From positions 296,724 to 360,723 of the forward strand of contig KQ965749.1 of assembly GCA_001574975.1 (NCBI GenBank): a stretch of 64,000 bases of DNA. Direction: 5' to 3'. A program made the position numbers and the translations under genes. The stretch's first letter is position 1. Each line of letters opens with the position of its first letter. The notes under the pieces were generated by a model. It ran no database searches. It saw only the letters and a list, made by a program, of their open reading frames with translations, and was not told the origin of the DNA. Below are positions 23,603 to 35,638 of the stretch, piece after piece. Origin of the DNA: Gonapodya prolifera JEL478. Taxonomy: Eukaryota; Monoblepharomycota; Monoblepharidomycetes; Monoblepharidales; Gonapodyaceae.

Positions 23603-24612
23603 CTAGATGGTATCAAGCTCATCAAGAGCCTCGCGTAAGTCCGCGGCGAGAATGTCCAGCGGTTCTGGCTCTGGTGGCGAAACACACTGGGGCTGCTTCT
23701 CGTATATTCCAAGTAGTGGTGATTCCGGCGGGGTTAGGAGGAATTCTCGGGAGGAGACGGAGCACGTGTCGCTCGTGTCTAAAGAAGCAAAAGCGCCAGC
23801 GCCGATGGGAGTTGGCGTCCGTGAAATAGAAGGCGGTCGCAGATCGTACGGCGATGTGGCGGAAAATGGGGAACTCGGTCTCCGCGCTTTCAAAAACGGT
23901 GCTGGCTCCGACGTGACGATAATGAGCGGCATCGAGGCCGAGAGGCGGTTGGGTGAAGCTTCTGACGGGGGAGTGATGAAAGTGCCGAACACGAGATTTT
24001 CCCGCCTGTCACGAGGCCGGCTGGACCGCCTCCTGTGCGGCGAGGGGGACATGGTGCGCCCAGAGTTTGGTGGGGAGTAAGGGTGGTGGTAGGAGGAGCG
24101 GCGTTGTTGCAAGGGGCGGCAGACGCGTTGAGTGTGTATGTGCATATGCGTGGGTAGGTCGCAGGGATCGTTGCATGACTCGGTGGCATGGGATTCCCAT
24201 CCGCTGCCTTCTGTCGTTGCTGGAGACGGAGTGTCCTCCCATATTTCGCAGTCGGGCTCCGTTGGCTTCCACTGCGGGTCAACCTCGTGCAAAGGCGAAG
24301 GTACGTGGAAGTTGGCATTGCCCACCACTAAGAAGCCATCATGGCACTCAGCGTCCACACAACCGAAGAGTACTGCAAATACTGCGACTCACCGTGTGGC
24401 TCAGTGTCCATCTCGACGTCGACTCCGCTGTCTGTTCGCTCGGATGCTTGGAGTATGACAGGGCTTCTCCTGGCGGGGGACGGAAGGCGGGTCTCTCCCC
24501 ATCGCTCGCAGGCCGTCAGGTTTGGCGGAGCCGTGTACGCGCGTTGGACTGGCATTGGAGTTCGCCGCATCGTGGATTTGGGGTTTATATCCAGCGGAAT
24601 TTCCTCATACAT
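23603..24612 (-). CDS. Hypothetical Ser/Pro-rich protein
   Basis: Two minus-strand exons (24612-24393 and 24327-23603) sum to 314 residues. The junction restores a clean VVGNANFHVPS reading and the start is MYEEIPLDINPKS. The protein is rich in Pro, Ser and Arg, with patches such as PHRRRSSRPRDRRENLV and a C-terminal acidic helix ending REALDELDTI. Likely disordered; no recognised domain. Function unknown. The tidy splice and consistent codon use support a real gene. Confidence 0.55.
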
Positions 24613-25086
24613 AGCCTGGTCAGCCCAACGCGGGCAGCACTCTTCCCGCAAATATATTTACACCATGCCTCCTTCGAAAACAGCACCAATACTTCCTCCC
24701 TGCTGCGTCGAAGAACACTGTTATTTTAATACTACCCAACTTCCCCGAGTCGTCTGCTCGCAACTGAGTTCAAACCAACTGCAAGTGAACTTTATCCGCT
24801 GTACACAATTTACAAAGCACCCACCACACCCGAAAAAAATAACGGTTTCCCACTTGATACAACAATCCTTGAATCGTACTTTTCATGCTCATGCAAAAGA
24901 GAAAAAGAGAATTGAATTGCGTCTTCCCTTTCTGTTCGTTCCCGTTGGACTCAGCTTACGTTTTAGCCGCCATTTACCCGACAACGCAAGCAAAGCTCCT
25001 CAGCAACGCAACCCATTCATAAGGAAACCATCACAAGGCGACCCCGAACGTTCAATCAAGATAGACACCCTTATCCTTCTACGACA
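24613..25086. other. Divergent intergenic region
   Basis: Holds the promoters of the minus-strand hypothetical gene and of the PB1-UBA gene. A TATA-like AAATATATTTACACC lies near 24,650. A plus-strand open frame crosses it but reads as low-complexity chance sequence. Confidence 0.4.
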
Positions 25087-27592
25087 ATGGATGCAGCACA
25101 ATCGTCCGGATATACAGAACTGTTGGTTCAGGCAACGCATTATGGGGACACGAAAGAGTTCTTGATCCTGGAGAAGCCTTCGTGGGCCGTTCTTTCAAGC
25201 AACGTAAGCTCTCGCTCTTGTCTTTCCTGCACGCCAGCTGATGCTGATCCATCCCCTTTGCATTTCAACAGATTCGCAGCGCTTTCTGCATCGATCGTTC
25301 CATCGCCATAACCTACCATGACGATGATGGAGACGCCATCACTCTTGATTCGGACGTGGAGCTTCAGGAGCTCGTTGCCATGCTGCGAGCTGGGGGTCAA
25401 GCGACACTTAAAGTCGTTGTGCAAACGCTCGGAGACGTAGCGCTTTATCCAGAGGTCCCAACCGTGCAGGAGATGGAGATGGAGTTAAGGTGCGTTGAAA
25501 GTCCTCTCTGATTTACGGTTGCGTTCAAATAGACCTGTGTACTCATGAATGATCTGGATCCCAACAGCCCACATTCCCCGTCCCTCATTCAACCTGCTCC
25601 GAACGTGTCGAACTCAGACGACTGGAACATGATCCCCCACCTTCCTGTCGATGCCGCAATCTCAGCAGTTGCACAAAGCGAATCGTCCAGCAGCGGTACT
25701 CATTCGACACCCGAGAATCCATTCATCGCACCCCTCGAAGTCCACGCACCACCAAGCGAGAGCAGTAGCACAAAAGGGAAAGAAAAGGTTGTGGACGTCG
25801 ACGTCGATATGGTTGAAGTGGAAGGGGAGCCCGCTACAGCTTCATCGAACGAGGCGATCGTGCAGGATATCATGCAGATGACGGCTGATTTGCAAAAGGC
25901 TATGGATCAGTTCGCGGAGTCTCAAAATGCCACCGCTCCGCCTGTGCTTGTATCCGAAGCTGGTGGTCTTCCAGCACCGCAACCTGCATCGACCACTCCC
26001 TTGTCTGCACCGCCACCGCCACCAGTGCCAGTACCCGCGCCACCGCAAACACTCCCTCCTGACCTATCGCAGTCATTCAACCGTGTGATCGGCGAGCTTC
26101 TCGAAGCCGTTCAGCTCCTCGCTGCGTCGAACTCGAGCGAGGGCGGGGATGAGTGGGCAAGACAGGAACGGGATCGGTTGAAGGCGGATCTGATGCGGGA
26201 TGTTGGCGTGCTTGTTGAGCAGGTATGCAAAGGAAGGATCTCATTTTCGTTGATGGGGAAAGAACTGATCACCACAAACCTCCTCACTCCTCACAGCTCC
26301 GCGCGACACTCACCCGCTCGGCAACCCTTCTCGCCTCCCAAATGCAAATCCAAGTCGCAAGAGTCGTCGCTGAGATCCAGGCGAGGGCTGCCGTGTATCA
26401 GGCCGCTGCTGCTGCTCAGCAATCCCAACGTGCCCCGGGCGCAAGGGCGGAGAACAGTGATTCAGACAGCTCCTCGGACTCCTCCGACTCAAGCAGCGAG
26501 TCGGACGACGACGAGAGGCCGACCGTGGGCGACCAATTCGACGACTGGGCGTACACTGGCATGACCAAAGAGCAGATCAAGGCGGCACGCAAGGAGTGGA
26601 AACGGGCCGCCAAGACGTGGAAGAAGGAGGCTAAAAGGGGAGCTCGGACAGCGGAGAAGGAGGGTCACAAGGCTGAGAAGGAGGCGCGTAAGGGAGAAAA
26701 GGGTGCAAGGAAAGAAGCCAGAAGGGCGCACGAGGCGACGCGAAGGGCCGAGAAGGAGGCGAGGAGGGAGGCGAGGCGGAGGGTAATGATGCAGGTGGGT
26801 TCGCCTCTCCGATATATGAATGCACATAAATCTTACCCGACATCTATCTCTCAGACCCGTGCTCTCGCTCTCGCCACAGCGTCTTTCGCAGGCGACTCGC
26901 TCCGGCACGCGGCCAACCAGCTTTCCACCTCTCTTCATTCCAAGAACCCTGAAGGCCCTGCCGCCGCCGGAGCTCCCCCAACGCTTCCACCGAACCCGAC
27001 CCCAGCCCAAACTGCCGAGTTTGCAAAGTACATTACCGTGGCGGTCGCAGAGCAGGTGAGAAGGGGAGTCGAGACGGCGGCGGCGTACGCGAGCACGGCG
27101 TATGGAAGTGGTGCGGGCGCGACGGGTCATGGACTATTTGCTGCCGGTGCTCCACCCCCTCCACCGGCTCCGGCTGTTCCGGCTGCACCACCCGCTACGG
27201 CTGCCCCCGCCGCACCCTCTTCTTCCCCTGCTCCGGCTGCTCCGGCTAGTCCTCCTACTCTTGCACCGGCTGCACCCGCCGCACCTGCCGCCCCTCCCGC
27301 TCCCGCGGTTCCCGCAGTACCCGCGCCTGTAGCCCCGGCTCCCCATGCAGTACCGGCGCCCGTACCTCACTTCCGACCGTGGACGGCAGTACCACTGGCC
27401 CCTTCCGCGCCGGTAGTACCACCCAGCGTTATCGGTGCACCGCCAGCTCCTGCTCGTGACTACGGCTACGAAGCCCGCCGTCTCCGAGAGATGGGTTTCC
27501 CAGCTGGACCCAACGGCGAACCCCTCGAGAGCATGCTTGCGCGGTATGATGGGAATGTGGATAACGTGTTGGCGGAGATTTTGGGTGCTTGA
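25087..27592 (+). CDS. PB1-LIR-UBA protein, p62/NBR1-like
   Basis: Five exons (25087-25203, 25272-25489, 25568-26222, 26297-26794, 26855-27592) sum to 741 residues. A PB1-like domain spans about residues 8-95: ITYHDDDGDAITLDSDVELQ is the acidic OPCA-type signature. At residues 129-134 is DDWNMI, fitting the Atg8-binding LIR pattern (acidic, W-x-x-I). Next come an acidic DVDVDMVEVEGE stretch, helical segments, a serine/aspartate tract, a highly charged Lys/Arg/Glu/Ala helix, and a long Pro/Ala-rich linker. The last ~45 residues (REMGFP...DNVLAEILGA) form a UBA domain. p62/SQSTM1 and NBR1 combine these elements; here no ZZ or FW/NBR1 domain was seen. Likely a selective-autophagy receptor or ubiquitin adaptor, inferred from domain order. 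Confidence 0.75.
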
Positions 27593-27983
27593 GGAGAGGT
27601 GGAGTGTGGGGCGGGGTTGTTGAAATTTGAAGTAGTTTTTGTAAATTCGATAGTTGGGATGCAGTGTGATTCTGTTTGCAATACATGATGTAAAGAACGG
27701 CAGTGGTCATCGGTACCATTAGTGTAGCACGATTCCCATCAGAAAATCATGCAGGAAAACGAGTGACGGCGAGGTGGAACAATTCTCGATGAATGTTTTC
27801 CAAGACGACTGAGGCCGAACGTGCATTGAAGCTTGGACTGGTCCAAGACGAGCTGAATACCTGCACGAGATCCACACAAATCGATGGTAAGATTCTCGTG
27901 CTGAGCTGATTGATGGCGCGATTTGACTGGTCTTGGCAACCTTGCTCACCAAATCAAACCCTTACAATGACTGCCGCTGGATA
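27593..27983. other. Intergenic, 27.6-28.0 kb
   Basis: No gene seen. Short minus-strand open frames do not resemble known proteins. It should include the 3' end of the PB1-UBA gene and the promoter of the F-box-like gene. Confidence 0.4.
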
Positions 27984-29820
27984 ATGATACCCAAGGCTCC
28001 ATCTCTTCCGTTTGAGGTTCAATTGTCGATCGCACTCGAGTCAAGCATTACCTTTTCGTACGGGTCACTGCTGTTGGTCTCGAGATCATGGCGGAGAGCT
28101 TCCCTTGACGCTGTACGGGAGCTGTTTCGTCATGCTTCCCAATCGGTCTTCCGGAAAGTGCACTCGATCCAATTAAACTTAAAGATGTGGTAGAGAACAT
28201 CCGGGAGGCGTTGTCTTATTCGCGGAGCCGTGTTTTTCTGAGTCCGGGGAACGATTCAGATCAGATGGCAATCATTTTGATAAAACTGAGCATTTTATAG
28301 GATTGAGAAAGTGGCGGAACGTCTTGCACACTTCCTCTTTGATGCTGACGTCGCAGCAGTCATCTCACAGATGGAACTTCCGGATGCAGAGCTTCTCAAA
28401 TGATCCGAGTTTTTACAAGCTTATTGGAGAGGAGACGTCGCCCTCATATTTTTCATAGTTTCGCTTCGTCGCTCATTCGGGAGGGCGGTGCAGATACCGT
28501 GAGGCTTCTGTCGGAGGTCTTGAACAATGATGCTGCAGTTGTTCGATGCATAAATGGTGCATGGCAAAGCGGTACTTTGATACCCGACGCCAGTCTTTTC
28601 GTAAAGACTGTTCTGGCAGCTAAGCCGTCCCACTGTGGTTCCACAACCGGCAATGGACAATGCTCCTCCTCGTCTGAAAAGGATGCCAGACGTCACAAAC
28701 TCAAGATGGACGCGACAATGGTCAATCACTATTCACCTCCCTTTTCACCACAATAGAATCAAGTTCCGCTGTGATGGTTCGACCGTTGTAAGTGCCCCAG
28801 CTATTCCATGGCTGTAGGTACTCTGTTCTTTCAGCTACGTCTTAATGTCAGCCTCGATTATTGTTACTTCACCTCCCAATCTCGGGAGCAATTCTGTGCC
28901 CAAGTTCTCACAGAGTATCTGAAACATTGTCAAATAACTATACAAGCACTGAGCATGGGATTTGTTGCAGTCCTACATGCGTATTTACCCCCCTTACAAG
29001 TCAGCCAACTTGGTTCAATGATAATCAACAGTCCCTTCACGTCTTCACGTGAACCAGTGGCGAAAAAAATTCGTCGAAGGAGGAGAGCGTGTATCACCTG
29101 TTCTAAAACTGATGCGGGACGGCATCTCCGGGATTCCAGCGCTTGTGTCGAAGAAAGTCTTTGAAAATATTTTTTTCAGTGCTTGGATGGCTTTACTTGG
29201 AGGAAAAGAAAGTAATGAGCACGACTTGGAGATGTTTTTGAGACCAGCGCTTGCATCTCTGTTCCAGCCTCTTGCACTATCAAACAAAGATCTTGGAGGA
29301 GGTGTGTTGAAGCGGCTCTTTGACATTAATCCGATTCTGAACATGTTTTCCATTAGTATTGACTTCATTGTCGGCCACAGGGTTCCCAGGACATGGGTCA
29401 AATGTAGGCAAGGTGTTAAGACTTTCAGGATGTTCCAAAGAGGATTTGTGCGAGATACTCGAAAACATGCCACAAGTAGTGATGCTCTCATACATCTCCA
29501 GACTTGTGTTTGTTCTTGCAGAGGCCATTGGAACTTTAACCCACGCTGCGCTAGCAACCCCAAGGGTGACCTTACTCTCCTTCCTTTCATGCTACATGTC
29601 AGCCTTTTTCGTGGCAATTGGTGACATCGACGACATTTATGATCCTGCCGACATTTCAGCAGGTTCGTTGTGCTCCAAACTTGTTCAAAGTATACTCTAT
29701 CCCCACATCAGCGATTTTGAGGTCAATTGGGATCACGTTGCGATGGTGGTTGCGGCCCTCAACGTGGATCGTGAGACATTTAAACGTGATGAACCGATTG
29801 AATCTAAAACCAGCGGATAG
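27984..29820 (+). CDS. F-box-like protein, frame partly unresolved
   Basis: The ATG at 27984 opens MIPKAPSLPFEVQLSIALES and LLLVSRSWRRASLDAVRELF, an F-box-like pattern of hydrophobics and a Trp. An intron at about 28,190-28,300 (GTAGAG to TTATAG) keeps the frame into WIEKVAERLAHFLFDADVA. Downstream, coherent helical sequence lies in different frames: HSFASSLIREGGADTVRLL near 28,460, FENIFFSAWMALLGG near 29,165, and ALATPRVTLLSFLSCYMSAF near 29,550. I could not find introns joining all frames, so there may be more introns or real frameshifts. F-box proteins are substrate receptors of SCF ubiquitin ligases. The stop is at 29818-29820. Function otherwise unknown. Confidence 0.4.
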
Positions 29821-31536
29821 GGATTCTTTTTCGGCAGCAATGGAGCAGCGCTATAGCGACCTAAGTCGCTCTATATGATGGTAAACTTATACACGTAGTG
29901 TGTTGCTCGGGCTAGGTGGGAGTTGGATTGACTATAAATTGTACAGTTTGATATTGCTGGGCGCCCATCAATATGTATGCCATTCAACTCGAATTTTGTT
30001 ACACGTTCCCCTGATCGCTGGATTCTCTATCTTTTTGCTCCCGAAATTCCTCTCCGGCAGGCGGCACGGAGTGGCAGAAATCCGAATGCAATTCTTACTT
30101 TGGTCCCCGTTCACCTCCTTTAAAAAGCATGCGGAATTCTTTCAGCACTATCAAATTTAATTACGCCGATATATTGTGAAGGCTCAGTGGAAAGGCAAAT
30201 GGGGCCCAAAACATAAGCCGACCAACACGGACCGACGGACATTGCCCCACACTTTTTCATCCGTGCATGCGCCATATTTTCTCTGCCTTCTAAACCGAGA
30301 CCGCTTTGCTCGGCGTAGACGCCGCTCGCCATAGGCGATTGAGGTGTGGAAGAGGAACGGGTTTTGCCTTGGAACAGTTTTTTGGTCAGTGTACGGGGGG
30401 CACTCAAGCAGTGTTACCGTATTAATTTTCCTGGAGAACGGTTTCCAAGGTAGTCGATAGCCAAGTAGCTTTGCACGTGTCAGATGCTGGTGGTATCGTC
30501 GTTGATTGTTTGCGGCAACCCGGTGGAGAGAGGTGGCGCTCAATCCATTGGGGGGCTACGCAAGTTGGGACAAGAAGACCGGTAGGCCCATTATTTCCGG
30601 AAATTTCCATGGGCCACGTTCAGGGAAAATGATAAATGAAGCATCGCGGAGTTTGAATTCCAGGTTTGTTTTCAGAGTTCGGCCCATTCCCGCCGGTGGA
30701 GGCAAGCTCCCTCTGCCTGTTTTGGTGTTTGCCATCTGATCTGTCAAAGCATGGATATACGTCCAAATTTATACTAGTATTATACCTGTGATATTTTTCA
30801 CTGTTGCTGTTGTGATTCTCACTAGTCCAGACGATGTTATCACCACGGAAGGGGGGAGAATGGACCCTCACAGCACCGATAGTGCACGACCCTCACTCCC
30901 TTTGCGCCCGCTCACTCCCTTTTCGTCTTGCGCACTGGAATTACACTCAAATACTCGTTGGACGCCGGTGTTCTCGGAGGTTTGGCTCAAGGGTCTCCGA
31001 GGTGCCAGATAAGGGAGACAGTGCGGGGTTGCAGAGCCACAGGCAAATGTTATTTACCTTCGGTACCAGAAACAACGGGGAAAAGGCGACTTTCATTACG
31101 TCAAGGCGTAGCCTGCTACCGGGGAAATTTTGCAGCGATGGTTGTGGTTTTGCGGTGGAGAGAAGACCGGACTCAGAACATCACCGGAGCCAGCCGCACC
31201 TGGCCCTTTTCCGCCCACCGAATGACTGGCCTCGTTTTCCAAGTCTATCACTACTTCCAAGTGTTAATTCATTTGGATTTTGCTTGCCCGCGTGTGATAC
31301 TACCCCCCCCCCCCCCCCCCCCCCCGGAATATTAATATATTGGAGAGTATATCTGGAAAACGGTTCCGGCTCAGCAGAATTCTGAGTCCTGCAGGTTTTT
31401 TCCAGCAACAGTTACAAGTAATAACTCTTCTCAAGCAACGCCCCGTGCTATTGTTACACAGGATTGCTCACGGGAGCTTGTTGAAGAACCGTTCTGGCGT
31501 GGAACCTTATTAGCTCCCTTCATCGGTTTGCCCGAA
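29821..31536. other. 1.7 kb without a recognisable gene
   Basis: Mixed composition, many short open frames on both strands, none supported by a domain or a spliced continuation. A run of about 20 C at 31,303-31,325. May contain an old repeat; nothing definite was seen. It also holds the promoter of HMG paralog B. Confidence 0.4.
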
Positions 31537-33612
31537 ATGACCGCACTCCTCCTCCGAGACTTCAACGAGCACTCCCACTTCTTCAACTCAATCGACATCG
31601 CTGCTACGCTGGATTTCTCTCGCAACTCCGTGGACGCTACCCACCCAAAGTTCAATCTCGTCGTCAGCCCTCCGGACCTCGACGACGCGCAGACTGCCAT
31701 CCTCGCTCTCGAAGGCATCGCCGCGCCAATCCCCGGAACTCCCATCCCCCCAAGCCCGGCATCGACCGTCTACAGCCAATCGTCACAGCTCAACCCGTCT
31801 CTCTTCGACTCAAGCAATCAATTCGACGTGGCGGACTCTAATCCGCTCGAATACTTTCTTAGCAACATGGTGACACCCCCCGGAACTGCCGGACTGGACA
31901 ACGCTGCACTCGTAGCTGCAGCTGCAACAGCCTACGGAAGTCGCCCAGCAAGCCCGGACCTCATGGACGCTGTGGGCCAAAGCATTCAACGGTCACTGTC
32001 ACGTGCCAGCGTTGGTGGTCCGACCGCGAGGGAATCTCTTGAAGTACCAATATTCGCTACATCACAACGCCAAACTCGCCCTCATTCACGCCAAAGCACA
32101 TCGGCTTCCCGAGGTATGTCGGAAAATTGCGAAGTGTTTACAAGCACCGCCATACTGACCTGACTGAAAACTGTTCATCGGTTCCCAAGTAGACGATGAG
32201 CTGCGAGCTCCTATGCCGAGTCCTGGACTCCCTAGCACTGGCGCCCCGCATCTCAGCGAGGTCATGATGACGCCGTGTCACACAAACAACGCCACACCAC
32301 CGTCATTCTTCTTCCACACCGTGCCGTTCCAGGGCATGCACACGCCCGCACCCACGACTTCCGTCTCCTCTACGCCATCGTACCACGACATGTCGGGCAA
32401 TCGTGCGGTCGCTGGCACGTCATTTGATCGCATCGACACATCAGCTTTGCTTAGGATGGTACCTACCCCGGTAAGTGTGACGCACTAAGCAAAAACACAC
32501 TTGCCCTTTGACACTCACCTGTCCGTACCTCTTCCCATCCCCCTCAGGCCCAAATCACACCTCAACCCCTCTCCCTTTGTCGCGACCCCGCCGCGCTCAC
32601 CCAGACGATGCCCGTCGTGCGGGACCTGTACGCCGCCGCATATGTGCTCTTTTTTGGTGAACAGCGTGGGGTCGTGGAGTCCTCATACGCCATCACGACC
32701 CCTGCCGAGGTCAACAAGCACCTGCTGAAGCGGTGGCGCGGGATGAGCGTTTATGAAAGGAGTGCGTATGCGGAGAGGGCGAGGACGCTCATGACGGATG
32801 TTGGTGGTGGTGCGGGGTCGGACTCGTCGAGTGCGAGTGGGATTTTGGTTGCGATGGACCCATCGGGAATAGCGATGTTAAACGGTGGCGCTGGAGCTCC
32901 CGACATGGGCATGGGGATGCAGCACTCCCAGTTCACACCCCAGCTGCGGACATTCCCCGGTCAGTACGGCTTCTACAGCCAGCCTTCGAACTCGATGCCG
33001 TCATACAACAACACCTTCGACGGGCAATACAACGCGGGTTCCATCCTTGCCCAACGCAGTGTACGCCGCTCGCACAGCGACTCACTTGCCCAACTCGGCG
33101 CTCCCTCGCCTTACACCAGCATGGACGGGTACAACCTGACCTACCCAGACCCGTTCGCCCAATCCCAGGCATCCAACATCTCCTACATCGCGCTGAACCC
33201 TCCACCGCCGTCCCGCGCCCACCGCCGTCGCCACTCCCAGTCCTGTTCCGCCGAGTCCCACTCCGCCGTAGGCGACGACCTCGACACCTCCAGTACGTCT
33301 GGGGCAGGCGGTCCCACACGAAGCAAAAGCACCCGCAAGAGCAAGACCCGGGACCCCACGGCACCCAAACACCCTCGTTCGGCATACCTGTTCTTCCAGC
33401 AGGAACAGATGTCCAACTACCCTGGCCTGAGCCTTCCCGCGCGGAGCAAGATGATCCGCGACGTTTGGTACGCGATACCGCCGGAGGAGAAGACGGTGTA
33501 CGAGGAGTTGTCGGCGAGGGATAAGAAGCGGTATCGGGATGAGAAGGAGGCGGTGGCGGCGAAGAGTGCGGTGAGGTCTGCGTCCGCGGGATCGTTGGCG
33601 GAGGGGTACTAG
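31537..33612 (+). CDS. Double-HMG-type protein, paralog B
   Basis: Exons 31537-32113, 32193-32470 and 32548-33612 sum to 639 residues. Architecture mirrors paralog A: a Ser/Pro/Thr-rich N-terminus, an HMG-like segment (YAAAYVLFFGEQRGVVESSY, then KHLLKRWRGMSVYERSAY), a long disordered Ser/Tyr/Pro-rich region, then a canonical HMG box starting TRDPTAPKHPRSAYLFFQQE and continuing SKMIRDVWYAIPPEEKTVY and SARDKKRYRDEKEA. Likely a nuclear DNA-binding protein. Exon structure differs from A in the N-terminal half, while both domains align. The ATG at 31537 was chosen because the frame is not supported upstream. Confidence 0.85.
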
Positions 33613-34035
33613 TTGCAGTGTCGATCACCGCGACGTCTTGGACTTTTCTTCGTCTTCGTGGGTTTGGGACTTTGTTACCTTCTTCTTTTTGCATATTGTG
33701 TCTACATCATCGTCAGCGGCAGGCTTGCATTATATAATTTTTTTCTTTTGTTTGTAATTGGGAGTTGGGAGAGTTGGCAGGGGCAGGCCCCGCTTGTGAA
33801 TAGAAAAACGTATAATGACAACGATTGCCAAGTGACTGAGTGCTGACAATGTCTTGAGAAGATTGGTCTGATGGGGTTTGAGGCGGCGGCCGCCGAGTCG
33901 CTGGTCAGTTTCCCAACAAATGGCATCTTATCAAAAAAAAAAAAAGCACTAGTTCAAGGCAATCGCTAAACCATTCCTTAATTCCCTCGGTATGAAAATT
34001 GCAGGCCCCGGATCTTACACAGTCGGGCCCGCCGC
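33613..34035. other. Convergent intergenic region
   Basis: Between the stops of HMG paralog B and the FAS1 gene. Contains an A-run at about 33,932-33,944. No gene seen. Confidence 0.45.
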
Positions 34036-35448
34036 TCACTGAGTGACGGTCGTCACGAAAATCGGCAAGGTGGTCGTGACGACCGCCGTCCCAACGGTCG
34101 CCGTACTCCCAGACCCAGGGGCAATCGATCCCGGTCCACCTCCCGTTGATCCTGGACCACCTCCGATAGGCGGACTTCCGGGTGCGACTGTTGGTTGCGG
34201 AGGAAGTGTCGTGATGCTTATCATGGGCGTTGGTGGGGCGGTCGGCGGAGTCATGATACCTGACGTGACCGTCGGAGTCGCTAGTTGCCCGAGATAGCAA
34301 ATCGAAAGGTCAGGGTCATACTCCCCAAAATATAATTGCACTCGCTAGTCTGTATTCACCAGAAACAAAGGTAACACTCGGTGAGGCGCCGGCAAGACCA
34401 AGTTCCGCGAAGGGATTCAGCACTGAATCAATACCGTGCACGACCACGCCAGGCTGGCTCGAGCTGTTCACGTCAGGCACCACGACTTGTGCACCGCCGA
34501 CATATATGGTGGCGTTGTCTGTGGAGTAGTGGGGGTAGGATTGTATGAAGTCATAGGATAAAGTAGTGTGTGACGGATTGTGAGCGGAAAGCTTACCAGG
34601 GAACTTTGTGACGTTGAGAGGAAGTCCGAGAATGTCTTGAAGTGATGTCGTTCCGACGGGGATATCCTTGCGGAAGTAGGTCTAGATGCAGGCGTCATTC
34701 CGCACATTGTCGCCAACAAGTCGGGGTGAGTGAAATATGAGAATTGAGAAAATAGAAACTCACCCCGTTCACGACATGGTGCTCAAGCAAGCCAGCGCCG
34801 AGTAGCGTGAAGCCTGTTGTACTATTGATCACCGAAATGAGAGCGGGATCGAGACTGAGAAATGCCTGTGAGTGAGAGGTCGAATGAAAGATGATCAGCT
34901 TGACATTGATGAAAATGACTAATGCACGAATGAGAAAACTGACGCTGTTGATAGGAACAAATATCTTTGAGTCAGTCGTGAGTCGGTTGAATGCAGGTTG
35001 AGAAGGAAAGTTTGAAAGGCCCAAGGTGCAAAGTGCTGTAATGAGTTCGAGAGGCGAGAAAGGCCCCAATCTCGAAGGCCCTCATAACGAACCGTCACGT
35101 TTGCTTCCGCAGCGGAAATCAGCGAAGTGGAGTTCGGGTCGATTGTTTCCAACGCTGGAAGTAGAGCTGCCCCGTTTGAGAAAACGCAAATTCGTTTTGT
35201 CGCGACGTCATCAGCGCATATTGACGGCAAGAAGCCTTAACCCACTCGAGGCACTCACACAAAAACGTCGAGAAGTTTCCATTAGCCGTCAGAGCATCGA
35301 CAATAGAATCATGACTTGCAGATGCTGCCTGCCTCTTTATGAGTTGGTAGTAGATGGACCTCTGTCGAAGAGGTGCAGCAGCAGTCGACAGTAGGATGAT
35401 GAGTAGAAAGCACAAGGCTGCGAGCTGGGTGAGTGCACGGACAGTCAT
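34036..35448 (-). CDS. Secreted single-FAS1-domain protein
   Basis: Minus-strand gene with at least five introns. The start MTVRALTQLAALCFLLIILL is a signal peptide. A fasciclin (FAS1) domain is rebuilt from small exons: ALETIDPNSTSLISAAEANV, then DSKIFVPINS joined across an intron to AFLSLDPALISVINSTTGF, and LLGAGLLEHHVVNG, the typical H2-like end. Later exons give YFRKDIPVGTTSLQDILGL and GGAQVVVPDVNSSSQPG. The C-terminus is Pro/Gly/Thr-rich (GGGPGSTGGGPGS) and ends in a hydrophobic tail, which may be a GPI or cell-wall attachment signal. FAS1 proteins act in adhesion at the fungal cell surface. The exact exon edges are approximate; an upstream in-frame methionine exists at 35,490. Confidence 0.75.
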
Positions 35449-35638
35449 TGCGATGGTATCCTTCGTCGAAGTGTGGTGACCGATTTTCACCAGTTACGGC
35501 GAATATTTTCACGGCACACGTCATCACAATTTATGAATTCAGTCACCATGTAATTAACGATGGCATAAACAGAGTGTTCTCGGTGTTTCTCGTCTTTGAC
35601 CCAGTTCGTTGCAACAAGAGATCTGACCAATCGTCCAA

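Noticed and set aside
30834-31385. 183-residue plus-strand open frame
   Set aside because: No domain, no splice context, runs through a C-homopolymer; looks like chance.
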